This document shows, one piece after another, positions 27,795 to 36,477 of a DNA stretch of 64,000 bases. Below the pieces are notes generated by a model that was not told the origin of the DNA, made no database searches, and was given only the letters and a program-made list of their open reading frames with translations. The stretch's first letter is position 1; each line of letters begins with the position of its first letter. The stretch is from Cylindrospermopsis curvispora GIHE-G1 (GTDB lineage Bacteria; Cyanobacteriota; Cyanobacteriia; Cyanobacteriales; Nostocaceae). Position numbers and translations under genes: made by a program. The stretch spans positions 3,333,501-3,397,500 of the forward strand of contig NZ_CP060822.1 in the NCBI RefSeq assembly GCF_014489415.1. Direction: 5' to 3'.

Positions 27795-30700
27795 ATGGCA
27801 CATTTGTTGTTACCCAAACTCAAAGATGATTGCGATGTGATCTCTGGAAATGCTGGTGTGTGGGATGCCCAAGCACCAACTACCTTTGATAAAGTTGCCA
27901 CAAGTTTAGATTACAAGGCTCCAGGGGAAATCAAAAATATAAGTTCTGTGCCTACTATTTGGGCCCGTCCTTTATCAGTAGAAATGGCATTACATAATGA
28001 TAGATATCCTATTAGGGAACAAATTATTGTCCAGTGGCAAGGAATGTTAACAGTTTTAGCTCTAGCTGAAGTGCGGGCATTTCCTATTAAGGCTCAACTT
28101 TTAGAATTGGGAGTTAAAAAAGATACAAATCCTTTCGCTCGTTCTCTATATAAGTTGTTACCAGACGACACAAATAGTATTTACCGGTTCAATAATGATA
28201 AAAATCCCTGGGAAGATTTATATATTTTCACCTGGAATAATCGCCCTGTAGGTATGACTTCTCCTAGCACTTTAGTTGTCCCATCAGAAGAAGGTATTTG
28301 GGATGGTTTACCTTGGTGGAATCAAATTAAAATGGGATTTGAACCTGTACATGGGTATTTGAATAGGACTGAAAAAGACCAGTTAGTCTTTTGGTTAAAC
28401 AAGCTCATAGAGAAAATTAATGCCGATCATCATAATGGGAGACCGGGAGCAGTAAATATAATAATTGGACTGATAGATGGATTTATTAGAAGTTTGCCAG
28501 CACCATTAAGATTGGACTTTCAATTAACCGAAAAGGAAACATTTTTTGATGTTTCCTTGAACAGGGGAGCTTTAGGAGTACTAAATTTTCCGGTAAAAGT
28601 TCAACCAAGAGATTCTAATGTTCGTGTTGTTCCCAACATCCCGAAACCCAATATTAATCCCTTGTTAATCATCGATAGAGATATAGCTAACAGTTGGAAT
28701 GAGCTACCCCAAAATATTTGGGTTCATGAAGGTAAAACCTTAGCCGCTCTGCACCCTGAGGATGTATCAATATGGAATAACGGTAGAAGAGTAGTTTGTC
28801 GAAAGTCAGAAGAGCTATTTTTACCCGAATTAAAATTTATCAAACAGGAGGAAATTTTGCCCGGTGCCCTACTTCCCGAAGGTGCCCAATCCCTAAAATT
28901 CAGAGGTCAGTCTATTACACCTTTAATTCCCATACATCCAATTTTATTTGATTACTTCACCCCAGAATATTTAGCCACCAAAATTGTTAGGTTTCAGCTC
29001 ACTAAAAATGGCAGTGGCACAGCCCTGGTCAAAGTTACCTTAACCATACCCTTGAGTGGAATGGGGGAAGGCGGAATACCTCAAAATTTCTATGTTTCCA
29101 AAGAATATCCCCTTCTGGAGGAAAACGTCATTCCTGATGTTCCCATGTTAGAAATATGGCCTGATTTTCAGGTGCAGGGATGGAAAGAATACTACGGATT
29201 TTACTATGATGCGGGTGCATTACAAGGGGAACAGACCTTTCAAGTCAGTTTTCCCGGTGCCCAAAAAACCCATGGTTTTCAAGACACAAACGAGACTTAT
29301 CAAGTAGTTAAATTAGACGAATTTCCATCTTTCATTGAGTGTAAAGACAAGTCTAGGAACATCATTGGTCTGATTTTCTTACCAACACCAAGAGCCATCA
29401 ATCTAGTAGATAGATGGGTAATTGGTGTTGATTTTGGCACATCTTTCACTAATGTCTATGTCAATAAAAATGATGAAAATCATCCTGAACCTTTAGGTCT
29501 AGAAAATCTTCACCGTCAAGTTACAGATGTTACTAATGATACTAGATTACCAGTCCTATTTGAATTTTTCATTCCCGAAAGGTTTATCCCCGAGGATAAA
29601 CCTTTCCCCCTTTCCACTGTATTGACAACCAGAGGTAAAACTAATGCTGGGGAAGACAGGAAAATTCCGATTTTTGACGGTCGTATCTATATCCCTAATT
29701 TCGCCAAAAGGTTTGCTCCCCAAGAACCATGGATAAAAACTAACCTGAAATGGACAACTACTAATCTTAGCGATAATCAGCTTTTTCTGAAACATTTAGC
29801 CTTGCACATTACAGCTTTAGCGATAAAGAATGGTGTAGGGGAGATTCAATGGTCTTTATCATTCCCCTCCGCCTTCTCTTCAAGAGAACAGGATCAATAT
29901 TTTAGACAGTGGGGTTCATTAATTAGAGAATTAGCACAAGTCACGGGAATTGTCCATCATTATCCAAAAGAAGATGATCCTAATGCTCCTAATTATTTTA
30001 AGACCGAAAGTCTAGCAGTTGGACAATACTTTGCTGGCAAAGAAGAATATCATTTAGTTAGCAGTACCTGTATTGATATGGGTGGTGGGACTTCAGATAT
30101 TTCTATTTGGCAAGATGATAAACTGCTACATCAGTGTTCTATTTTGTTAGCGGGTAGGGAGTTATTTTCCCAGTTTATAGCAATGAACCCCAACTTTTTG
30201 CAAAGATTAGATACAAATATCCAAGACATTAATGAGTGGGGTAAGCTCAAAGGTGCTGCTTTCTATGCTAAACTAGATGTTTGGATGCGGTTAGAAGCAG
30301 CCAATTGGCTAGAAAATAGAAGAGACAAATTTGAGGAAGATAGGGAATTTCAAGGACTTATCCGTCTGATGGCAATTGGCATTTCTGGGTTGTACTTCTA
30401 CATAGGTCAAATTCTCTCTGTTTTGTCTCAAGAGCAAAAATATTCTGGAAATGAAATTACTTCAGTTTATATTGGTGGTAATGGCTCTCGTTTATTACAT
30501 TGGTTAGCAGCAGGTGGTAAATTTAAGCCCCGTTCAGAAATCAATGGTTTGTTTAATAAAATGATGAGTATTGCCGCCAAATTGCCAGATGCAAAGCAAC
30601 CCTTACGTCTGAGTCAAAATCCCAAGGATGAAGCTGCTTGTGGTTTGGTTTTACAGGAGAGAAGATTACAAGGGTTGGGTAAAAATGATAGAGATCTTAT

Positions 30701-31088
30701 TGCTGGCGAGAAGTGTACTATTAATGGTCAGACTTTTGATTATCAAGACCGTTTGAATTTCAGGAGTTTCAGAAATGATATTAGTGAATATGAAATTACT
30801 TTTGATCAATTGAAGTTGTTTTTAGATGCTTTTCATACCAGTTTATATGAACTAGATATTGAGGGTATAAAACCATTGGAAAAATACCAGATTAAGGAAA
30901 ATTCACATGACCCAGATCCGGACTACAATGCACAATTATGGCGTGAAACAAAAACAGAATTGAGGAACGATATTAATACTATCCGAGGTAGTATTGAAGA
31001 TATTAGGCAAGAACCACCTTTTATAATCGCATTAAAAGCTCTTTTGAGGGTTCTCGGCAAAGAGTGGGCTGGAAAATTAATACTGTAG
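27795..31088 (+). CDS. Large protein with C-terminal Hsp70/actin-like ATPase domain
   Basis: 1,097 residues. The first about 535 are unrecognised and beta-rich. From about residue 540 an actin/Hsp70-fold ATPase begins: WVIGVDFGTSFTNVYV (phosphate-1), STCIDMGGGTSDISIW near 755 (phosphate-2), and SVYIGGNGSRLLHWL near 890 (adenosine motif). The last about 150 residues are helical. All three ATP-binding motifs are well preserved, so it should bind and hydrolyse ATP. No signal peptide is visible, so it is likely cytosolic. It follows the tubulin-like gene by 43 bases with an AAGGTAGG site. The pairing of an actin-fold and a tubulin-fold NTPase in one operon is unusual. Confidence 0.8.
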   Translation: MAHLLLPKLKDDCDVISGNAGVWDAQAPTTFDKVATSLDYKAPGEIKNISSVPTIWARPLSVEMALHNDRYPIREQIIVQWQGMLTVLALAEVRAFPIKAQLLELGVKKDTNPFARSLYKLLPDDTNSIYRFNNDKNPWEDLYIFTWNNRPVGMTSPSTLVVPSEEGIWDGLPWWNQIKMGFEPVHGYLNRTEKDQLVFWLNKLIEKINADHHNGRPGAVNIIIGLIDGFIRSLPAPLRLDFQLTEKETFFDVSLNRGALGVLNFPVKVQPRDSNVRVVPNIPKPNINPLLIIDRDIANSWNELPQNIWVHEGKTLAALHPEDVSIWNNGRRVVCRKSEELFLPELKFIKQEEILPGALLPEGAQSLKFRGQSITPLIPIHPILFDYFTPEYLATKIVRFQLTKNGSGTALVKVTLTIPLSGMGEGGIPQNFYVSKEYPLLEENVIPDVPMLEIWPDFQVQGWKEYYGFYYDAGALQGEQTFQVSFPGAQKTHGFQDTNETYQVVKLDEFPSFIECKDKSRNIIGLIFLPTPRAINLVDRWVIGVDFGTSFTNVYVNKNDENHPEPLGLENLHRQVTDVTNDTRLPVLFEFFIPERFIPEDKPFPLSTVLTTRGKTNAGEDRKIPIFDGRIYIPNFAKRFAPQEPWIKTNLKWTTTNLSDNQLFLKHLALHITALAIKNGVGEIQWSLSFPSAFSSREQDQYFRQWGSLIRELAQVTGIVHHYPKEDDPNAPNYFKTESLAVGQYFAGKEEYHLVSSTCIDMGGGTSDISIWQDDKLLHQCSILLAGRELFSQFIAMNPNFLQRLDTNIQDINEWGKLKGAAFYAKLDVWMRLEAANWLENRRDKFEEDREFQGLIRLMAIGISGLYFYIGQILSVLSQEQKYSGNEITSVYIGGNGSRLLHWLAAGGKFKPRSEINGLFNKMMSIAAKLPDAKQPLRLSQNPKDEAACGLVLQERRLQGLGKNDRDLIAGEKCTINGQTFDYQDRLNFRSFRNDISEYEITFDQLKLFLDAFHTSLYELDIEGIKPLEKYQIKENSHDPDPDYNAQLWRETKTELRNDINTIRGSIEDIRQEPPFIIALKALLRVLGKEWAGKLIL

Positions 31089-31188
31089 CTAGAAACCTAA
31101 AACCCTATTGATAAGGTCCTGATTTTATTGAGTTTCAGACGTATTTGGGAAAATTGGCAATAGTATTGAAATAAAACCAGGTATCATA

Positions 31189-31212
31189 AGTGGGCAATTT
31201 AGTTTGCCCACT
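31189..31212. terminator. Perfect hairpin between the Hsp70-like gene and the zinc-ribbon gene
   Basis: AGTGGGCAA pairs perfectly with TTGCCCACT around a TTTAGT loop. It is followed by CCTTTACCC, a weak T tract. It may be an attenuator or mRNA-processing site that lowers expression of the four downstream genes relative to the NTPases. There is no other gene in 31089-31256. Confidence 0.45.
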
Positions 31213-31256
31213 CCTTTACCCAAAGGTTATCATTTATGTAATTTGGAGGTTTAAAG

Positions 31257-32129
31257 ATGGAAGATTGTCCCCTATGTGGATATGAATATAATAGAAATAC
31301 AGAAACAAGTGAGTTTTGTCCAAAATGTGGTTGGCATTTGTTTCTAGATCCATTACCCCATGATGTTGATTGCATGGAACCAGCACCAGTTGCAGCGCAA
31401 ATACTAAACTGGGCTAGAACTACCTGGAAAAAATTAGAGTTGTTGGAAAAAAATTCACTTTTAGAACCAACAAATTATTCATTACTGGCCAAAAAAGTAG
31501 AGGAGATTCAGAATAATACTAGTAACTTACCAGAAATCTTGAGTATTTTACGGGAAATAAACGAAAAAATCCAAGGAAACTACTCTCTCAGTGATCAAAC
31601 ACAAATAGTATCAAATACACCTGGAGATTATAAGCAGGATGAACAAGTAAGTAACTATTCTCTCGGTGATCAAACACAAATAGTATCAAATACACCTGGA
31701 GATTATAAGCAAGATGAACAAGTAAGTAACTATGAAATTGATGACCCAGAAATAAATAGTTTGGTGGAGAATTATAATAATCACGGGGAATTTCCGGATA
31801 AGATAGATGTTTCCGAAACGGAAGAAAGCAGATCTCGTCGTTGTTCTGGTGGCAAAGATCCAACGGTTTTTGAGGCGAATTACAGGGGTAGGGGAGACTA
31901 TTGGATTATTGCTGGTCAATATCTCGTGCTAAAACACAAGTACAAAATTAATCAGCATAGTTATAAAACTATATCAGTGTTATTTGATTGTCGGAATTAT
32001 GATGGCAATGCTCATGCAAGTTTAGATGATATGATCTTAATTAAACCTGCTAAGGTTATCCCTATTCCTAATCAAGAAAAATGGCAATTACAAGACACTG
32101 GAATCTTACAGTTTAAAACCCAAACATAA
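31257..32129 (+). CDS. Zinc-ribbon protein with the cluster's shared C-terminal domain
   Basis: 290 residues. An N-terminal zinc ribbon (CPLCGYEYN...EFCPKCGW, two CxxC pairs) is followed by a helical linker and a perfect 25-residue tandem duplication (SNTPGDYKQDEQ core, twice). The last about 130 residues form the domain shared with the next three genes, seen as GDYWIIAGQYLV, then YKTISVLFDC, and LIKPAKV...WQLQDTGILQF at the end. No membrane segment is evident, so it is probably the cytosolic member of the set. The ATG has a strong GGAGG site. Function unknown. Zinc ribbons often bind proteins or nucleic acids. Confidence 0.72.
   Translation: MEDCPLCGYEYNRNTETSEFCPKCGWHLFLDPLPHDVDCMEPAPVAAQILNWARTTWKKLELLEKNSLLEPTNYSLLAKKVEEIQNNTSNLPEILSILREINEKIQGNYSLSDQTQIVSNTPGDYKQDEQVSNYSLGDQTQIVSNTPGDYKQDEQVSNYEIDDPEINSLVENYNNHGEFPDKIDVSETEESRSRRCSGGKDPTVFEANYRGRGDYWIIAGQYLVLKHKYKINQHSYKTISVLFDCRNYDGNAHASLDDMILIKPAKVIPIPNQEKWQLQDTGILQFKTQT
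31578..31727 (+). repeat. 75-bp in-frame tandem duplication inside the zinc-ribbon gene
   Basis: Two copies, 31578-31652 and 31653-31727, differ at only a few bases (for example CAGTGATC versus CGGTGATC). Each encodes 25 residues with a QTQIVSNTPGDYKQDEQ core. A third partial start (AACTATGA) follows. The near identity implies a recent slippage or unequal-crossover event that keeps the frame. Confidence 0.9.
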
Positions 32130-32131
32130 AA

Positions 32132-33586
32132 ATGACAAAACTTTATAAAAAAACTATGAATAAACTTATGAAGCAGCACTTTTACCTGACCCTCACATTA
32201 TCTAGTATATTGCTCTTGGTTTCTCCCGTTCGTGCTGTAGATGATCTGGTGAAAGATCCACCACCAGGTAATGTAACTAATATTGCCATAGGTGTCAATC
32301 AGCAACAGAATATCCTAGAAAAATTTACAGGTCTAAAAAATGCGGTAAGATCCTTCAATCGGAATTTAAAGAATTTTGTTCAAGATAAAAAAGATACTGG
32401 AAATTTGAACTCTCGTGCGGTTATTGCCCAAATTAATGACCTGAAGCAAGAGATTCCTACCTTACCTCAAACTCCCCTCTTATCTCCCCCGGTTGCTAGG
32501 AGTAATGCTATCCTTAAAGAACTTGAGCGTGCTACCAAATACTTGGAAAAGGGATTAGAACCGAAAGGAGTAACTGGAATACAAAAATATTTGGGGTTTT
32601 TTGCCAAAAAAAAAGTAAACAAAAAATATTATGGAAACTTTGGCAAAACAACACAGGAAGAAATAGAGAAATTTACTAATGCAAAAATCCAACAGTTAGA
32701 AAAGGAGATTACAACCATTCAATCTTTGACTGGTAAAACTGGGATAAAATCAGTAGCAGTATTAAGTACTAACAGTATTAGTAATATCCCAAGTTCCTCC
32801 ACTAAAGTGGATCCTAAGTTAAATAATAATGAACCCAATAATAATGCGAAAGAACTCGCAGCACTCAAAAGTAGATTAGATGGAATGGAGAAAACAGCAA
32901 TAATCATAGGTTTGATATTTTTCATCGGTATTTTTGTTTGTATATATGTATTGTCTCAAATCATAGGAAATCCAGAAATGATCAAACGACTTAACAGACT
33001 TGATCAATCTAACAATAATAGTATGAAAAAGTTCAAAGATTTAGAAACCCAGTTAGGGGTGATAGGAGATAAGCAAAAAACTTTAATTGAGAAAATCAAT
33101 AACTTAAGTAACTTAGATAGGTTTAATGGTGAGCAAGTTTCAATTCCCGAACCTCCTAAACTACCAGTAGATAAACGTTATCAATCACAGAAATTACCAT
33201 TCACACCCAATAATTTGGAAAACCCTATTATTGTACTCTATAACAACAAGGCTAATGTGCTAATTGATAGAGCAATTCCAGTGTCGGAGGCTAAACTTAC
33301 AGCTTATGAGCGTCGTCTGGGTCATTATACTCAACCTGTTTTAGAAGAAACTAAACGGGGTAATTATTGGGTTATCATCGAAGGTACTGTGAACTATCTT
33401 GTTCCTAAATTTGACATCAGAATTAATAGTCATAATTATAGTACTATATCTGTATTTTTTGAGTGTTTTAAATATGATCCCAAGAGCATAAATGATTTTA
33501 AGGATTTTAGACTGATTAGTCCAGCAATAGTTTCCTCAACCGGTGACAAATGGGAGTTAGTTGAACGGGGAGAGTTGGAATTTTAA
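32132..33586 (+). CDS. Secreted or membrane-anchored protein with the cluster's shared C-terminal domain (long form)
   Basis: 484 residues. It begins with a signal peptide or anchor (HFYLTLTLSSILLLVSPVRA). A basic helical region follows, then a central membrane segment near residues 252-272 (TAIIIGLIFFIGIFVCIYVL), a coiled-coil stretch and the shared domain at the C-terminus: IIVLYNNKANVL, then VLEETKRGNYWVII, then YSTISVFFECFKYDP and KWELVERGELEF. It starts 2 bases after the previous stop, so it is co-translated with the zinc-ribbon gene. No known family. Probably the membrane-linked adaptor. Which side of the membrane the domain faces is not known. Confidence 0.72.
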   Translation: MTKLYKKTMNKLMKQHFYLTLTLSSILLLVSPVRAVDDLVKDPPPGNVTNIAIGVNQQQNILEKFTGLKNAVRSFNRNLKNFVQDKKDTGNLNSRAVIAQINDLKQEIPTLPQTPLLSPPVARSNAILKELERATKYLEKGLEPKGVTGIQKYLGFFAKKKVNKKYYGNFGKTTQEEIEKFTNAKIQQLEKEITTIQSLTGKTGIKSVAVLSTNSISNIPSSSTKVDPKLNNNEPNNNAKELAALKSRLDGMEKTAIIIGLIFFIGIFVCIYVLSQIIGNPEMIKRLNRLDQSNNNSMKKFKDLETQLGVIGDKQKTLIEKINNLSNLDRFNGEQVSIPEPPKLPVDKRYQSQKLPFTPNNLENPIIVLYNNKANVLIDRAIPVSEAKLTAYERRLGHYTQPVLEETKRGNYWVIIEGTVNYLVPKFDIRINSHNYSTISVFFECFKYDPKSINDFKDFRLISPAIVSSTGDKWELVERGELEF

Positions 33587-33650
33587 CCCATATTTCATAC
33601 TTCAACCCAACCTACGTTCATATTATATTTAATTCCACCCACCCACTTAT
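33585..33650 (-). repeat. Half copy of the MITE-like element
   Basis: Contains ACTTCAACCCAACCTACGTTC followed by ATATTTAATTCCACCCACCCACTT. This matches the right half of the element at 39148-39265 read on the other strand. The left terminal repeat is absent. It sits in the 106-base gap between the two paralogous anchor genes. Confidence 0.75.
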
Positions 33651-33692
33651 ATATAAACCCAAACATAAAAATGACCAATATGGAACTAACTT

Positions 33693-34652
33693 ATGAAGTA
33701 CCGTTTGAAGTACCATTTTTACCTCACCCTCACATTATCTAGCATATTACTGTTGTTTCCCCATGTTCGTGCTGTGGATGATTGGGTGGAATATTTTGAC
33801 CTAAAGCAGCGGATTTCTACTTTAAGTAGTAAGATTATTAATAGTAATACTCCAGCACCTGAATCCTTACCCACCAAGGTAGATCCTAAGCCAAATAATA
33901 ATGCGAAGGAACTTGCGGAAATTAAAAGTAGATTAGATGAAATGGAAAAAGTCATAATAATGGTGGCTGTGCTATGTTGTGCTGGTATGTTTATTTGTTT
34001 ATTTGTATTATTTCAAGTCACAGAAAATCCAAATTTGATTAAAGACTTTAACATAATTTATCGCTACCATAAGAGTAGTGTGATAAGACTCGATGCTTTG
34101 GAAAATCAATTACAGGTGGTGCTAGTTAGACAAAAAACCTTAACGGACACAATCAATAACTTAACTAACTCGGATAAGTCTGATGGTGAGCAAGTCTCCC
34201 CAATTCCTCAGCAAATCCCACAAGAAATTCCTCAACCTAAACCACCAACAGATCAACCATATCAAACACCAAAATTAGGACCCAATATTTTTGATAATCC
34301 TATAATAGCACTGTATAATGGCAAAGTTAAGTTGCTAGCTGATATGGTAATTAGAGTATCAGAGGTTAAACTTACAGCTCGTGACCGTCGTTCTGGTCGT
34401 TACACTAGGCCTGTTTTAGAAGAAAACAGACAGGGTAATTATTGGATTATCAATCAACGAAATATGATCTATCTTGTTCCTAAATTTAACATGAGAGTTA
34501 CTAGTCGTAATTATGATGCTATATCTGTGTTTTTTGAATGTATTAAATATGATCCCAATAGTAGGAAAAGTTTTAAGTTGATTAATCCAGCAATCGTTTT
34601 CTTAAAGGGTAGTAAATGGGAGCTATTTCAACGGGGAGAGTTAGAATTTTAA
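33693..34652 (+). CDS. Membrane-anchored paralogue with the cluster's shared C-terminal domain (short form)
   Basis: 319 residues, a shortened paralogue of the preceding protein. It has the same FYLTLTLSSILLLFP-type leader, the PTKVDPKPNNNAKEL linker, a membrane segment near residues 89-110 (VIIMVAVLCCAGMFICLFVLF), a short coil and the shared domain (IIALYNGKVKLL, VLEENRQGNYWII, ISVFFECIKYDPN, KWELFQRGELEF). It lacks about 165 residues of the middle helical region of its neighbour. The sequence upstream of the start repeats that of the 32132 gene (AAACCCAAACATAAAAATGAC), but there that ATG is out of frame. The start here is the ATG at 33693. It arose by tandem duplication. Confidence 0.72.
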   Translation: MKYRLKYHFYLTLTLSSILLLFPHVRAVDDWVEYFDLKQRISTLSSKIINSNTPAPESLPTKVDPKPNNNAKELAEIKSRLDEMEKVIIMVAVLCCAGMFICLFVLFQVTENPNLIKDFNIIYRYHKSSVIRLDALENQLQVVLVRQKTLTDTINNLTNSDKSDGEQVSPIPQQIPQEIPQPKPPTDQPYQTPKLGPNIFDNPIIALYNGKVKLLADMVIRVSEVKLTARDRRSGRYTRPVLEENRQGNYWIINQRNMIYLVPKFNMRVTSRNYDAISVFFECIKYDPNSRKSFKLINPAIVFLKGSKWELFQRGELEF

Positions 34653-34720
34653 CCTATAATAATTTTAGCTGGTCTAATTAGTTTTAGTTACGTGGTAATT
34701 TAAATAACTGGAGTTGGAAA

Positions 34721-35698
34721 ATGGTTAATTCAGATGATATCCTCGCTAGAATTCAAAAGATAGAAAGCTACCTATCTACAGCTGATGCAAGAAACAATGG
34801 CCCGGTCATGGTTACTGGTGCTTGTAATATGGAAAAAATTATTCCCGTAAATATCTCGGAAGAGGAAATAATAGAAGTTTATAATGAAGTACCCGGGGTT
34901 TTACTCAGAAACTCAATTGTTACACAGTTAACTGATGCAAGTTATCGGGATGGAGACCAGCCCATTATTTTACAACCCGATGACTATGGTAAGTATTGGT
35001 TAATTGTCTCGGATGAAGATAACATTTTTGTTATACCCTCTATTGAGGTTAAGTCTTATATTTATAGACTAAAAAGCATGGCTAAAGTATTTGATTTTCA
35101 GGGTGGTAGTCCTTCTACAGATAATCATTATTTATTAATTAAACCCGCAAGATTCCAGACTTTACCCAGTGGAAGGGAATGGAAAATGGAGGAAAAGGGG
35201 ATTTTAGAGTTTACTAATCATGGTGGAAAAGATTCACTGGCTAAATCTTTGCACAAGTCTATACAGAATAATCAGACAAATACCAATTCGGAAATCTCGA
35301 AAATTCATCAGGAGTTAAATAAGATAAAATCTCAATTAGAACATATTTCTTCCCAGGGAGACTGGCAAGCTTCTATATCCGAAATAAGAGACAATCAAGC
35401 AAATACCAATTTGGAACTCATGAGAGCTAATCAACAATTAGACCGACAGTTAAATGAGATAAAATCTCAATTAGAACAAGTTACCCCCCAGGAAGATTGG
35501 CAATCTCTTATTTGGGAAATAAGAGATAATCAAGCAAATACCAATTTGGAACTCAGGAGAGCTAATCGACAGTTAGACCGTCAATTAAATGATATTAGCT
35601 CCCAACTGGAGCAGTTGAGATCCCAAGATATTAGACTCCAAATAGATTTACTCAGGGTACGCTTAGAATCTTTAGAGAGCAGGTCAAGTAGAGATTAA
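34721..35698 (+). CDS. Coiled-coil protein with the cluster's shared domain at its N-terminus
   Basis: 325 residues. The shared domain is central to N-terminal here (about residues 40-170): IIEVYNEVPGVLL, then PDDYGKYWLIVSD, and LLIKPARF...WKMEEKGILEF. It is followed by a long coiled coil with a repeated unit of about 50 residues (EIRDNQANTNLELxRANxQLDRQLN... seen twice, plus a degenerate copy). No signal peptide or membrane segment. It probably forms elongated oligomers and could be the cytoplasmic scaffold member of the four-protein set. Last gene of the cluster. Confidence 0.7.
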   Translation: MVNSDDILARIQKIESYLSTADARNNGPVMVTGACNMEKIIPVNISEEEIIEVYNEVPGVLLRNSIVTQLTDASYRDGDQPIILQPDDYGKYWLIVSDEDNIFVIPSIEVKSYIYRLKSMAKVFDFQGGSPSTDNHYLLIKPARFQTLPSGREWKMEEKGILEFTNHGGKDSLAKSLHKSIQNNQTNTNSEISKIHQELNKIKSQLEHISSQGDWQASISEIRDNQANTNLELMRANQQLDRQLNEIKSQLEQVTPQEDWQSLIWEIRDNQANTNLELRRANRQLDRQLNDISSQLEQLRSQDIRLQIDLLRVRLESLESRSSRD

Positions 35699-35784
35699 CT
35701 AGAGTATTAAGTCTTCACGGATTAAAATGCCTATTGTATACTACTATGAAGACTTTTGATCCTGTCCACTCAACAATTTCTTCC

Positions 35785-36435
35785 ATGAAACCACAACTCC
35801 TTGTTTATGTCCCACCCCATCCCTTAATTAAACACTGGTTGTCTGTAGCTCGTGAAGCAGCTACCCCTTCAGTGCTATTCCGCTCTGCTATTACCGAATT
35901 AGGAAGGTGGTTAACCTATGAAGCCACTAGAGAATGGCTACCTACTCAAGAAAGCGTAGTTCAAACACCTTTAGCTCCATGCCCAGCTACTTTTATCAAT
36001 TCACAAGTACCCTTAGCAGTTGTCCCCGTTCTCCGTGGGGGATTGGGTTTATGGGAAGGAGCACAAACTGTGTTACCCTTAGCTAGTGTTTACCATTTGG
36101 GATTAACCCGAGATGAAAAAACCCTGGAGCCATCCTGTTATCTCAATAAGTTACCGGAAAAATTTGCCCCCGACACTAGGGTCTTAATTGTCGATCCTAT
36201 ATTGGCCACAGGAGGATCTATAATGGCAACAATGGCAGAATTGACACAAAGAGGTGTGGAACCAGCATTAACTCGAATTGTTTGTGTAATCGCGGCAAAA
36301 CCTGCTTTGCAAAGACTAAATGCTACTTATCCTCAATTGGTCGTATACAGTGCCACTATTGATGAAAACCTAGATAACCAAGGATTCATTGTGCCGGGAC
36401 TAGGAGATGCAGGCGATCGCATTTTTGGTACTTAA
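35785..36435 (+). CDS. upp: Uracil phosphoribosyltransferase
   Basis: Makes UMP from uracil and PRPP in pyrimidine salvage. The 5-phosphoribose binding motif VDPILATGGSIMATMAEL and the C-terminal uracil-binding GFIVPGLGDAGDR are both present, as are the usual FRSAITELGRWLTYEA and VLRGGLGLWEGA segments. The start at the ATG of MKPQLLVYVPPHPLIKHW gives 216 residues, the normal length. An in-frame ATG at 35746 would add 13 residues and cannot be ruled out. The gene is monocistronic and is separated from the unusual cluster to its left by only about 90 bases. Confidence 0.92.
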   Translation: MKPQLLVYVPPHPLIKHWLSVAREAATPSVLFRSAITELGRWLTYEATREWLPTQESVVQTPLAPCPATFINSQVPLAVVPVLRGGLGLWEGAQTVLPLASVYHLGLTRDEKTLEPSCYLNKLPEKFAPDTRVLIVDPILATGGSIMATMAELTQRGVEPALTRIVCVIAAKPALQRLNATYPQLVVYSATIDENLDNQGFIVPGLGDAGDRIFGT

Positions 36436-36477
36436 AAGCTACCATATTAGCTACTACTTATTGAAGGCGGTGAAAGT

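Noticed and set aside
29556-29795. 79-codon minus-strand frame in the Hsp70-like gene
   Set aside because: Antisense to a well-supported coding region, with no independent support.
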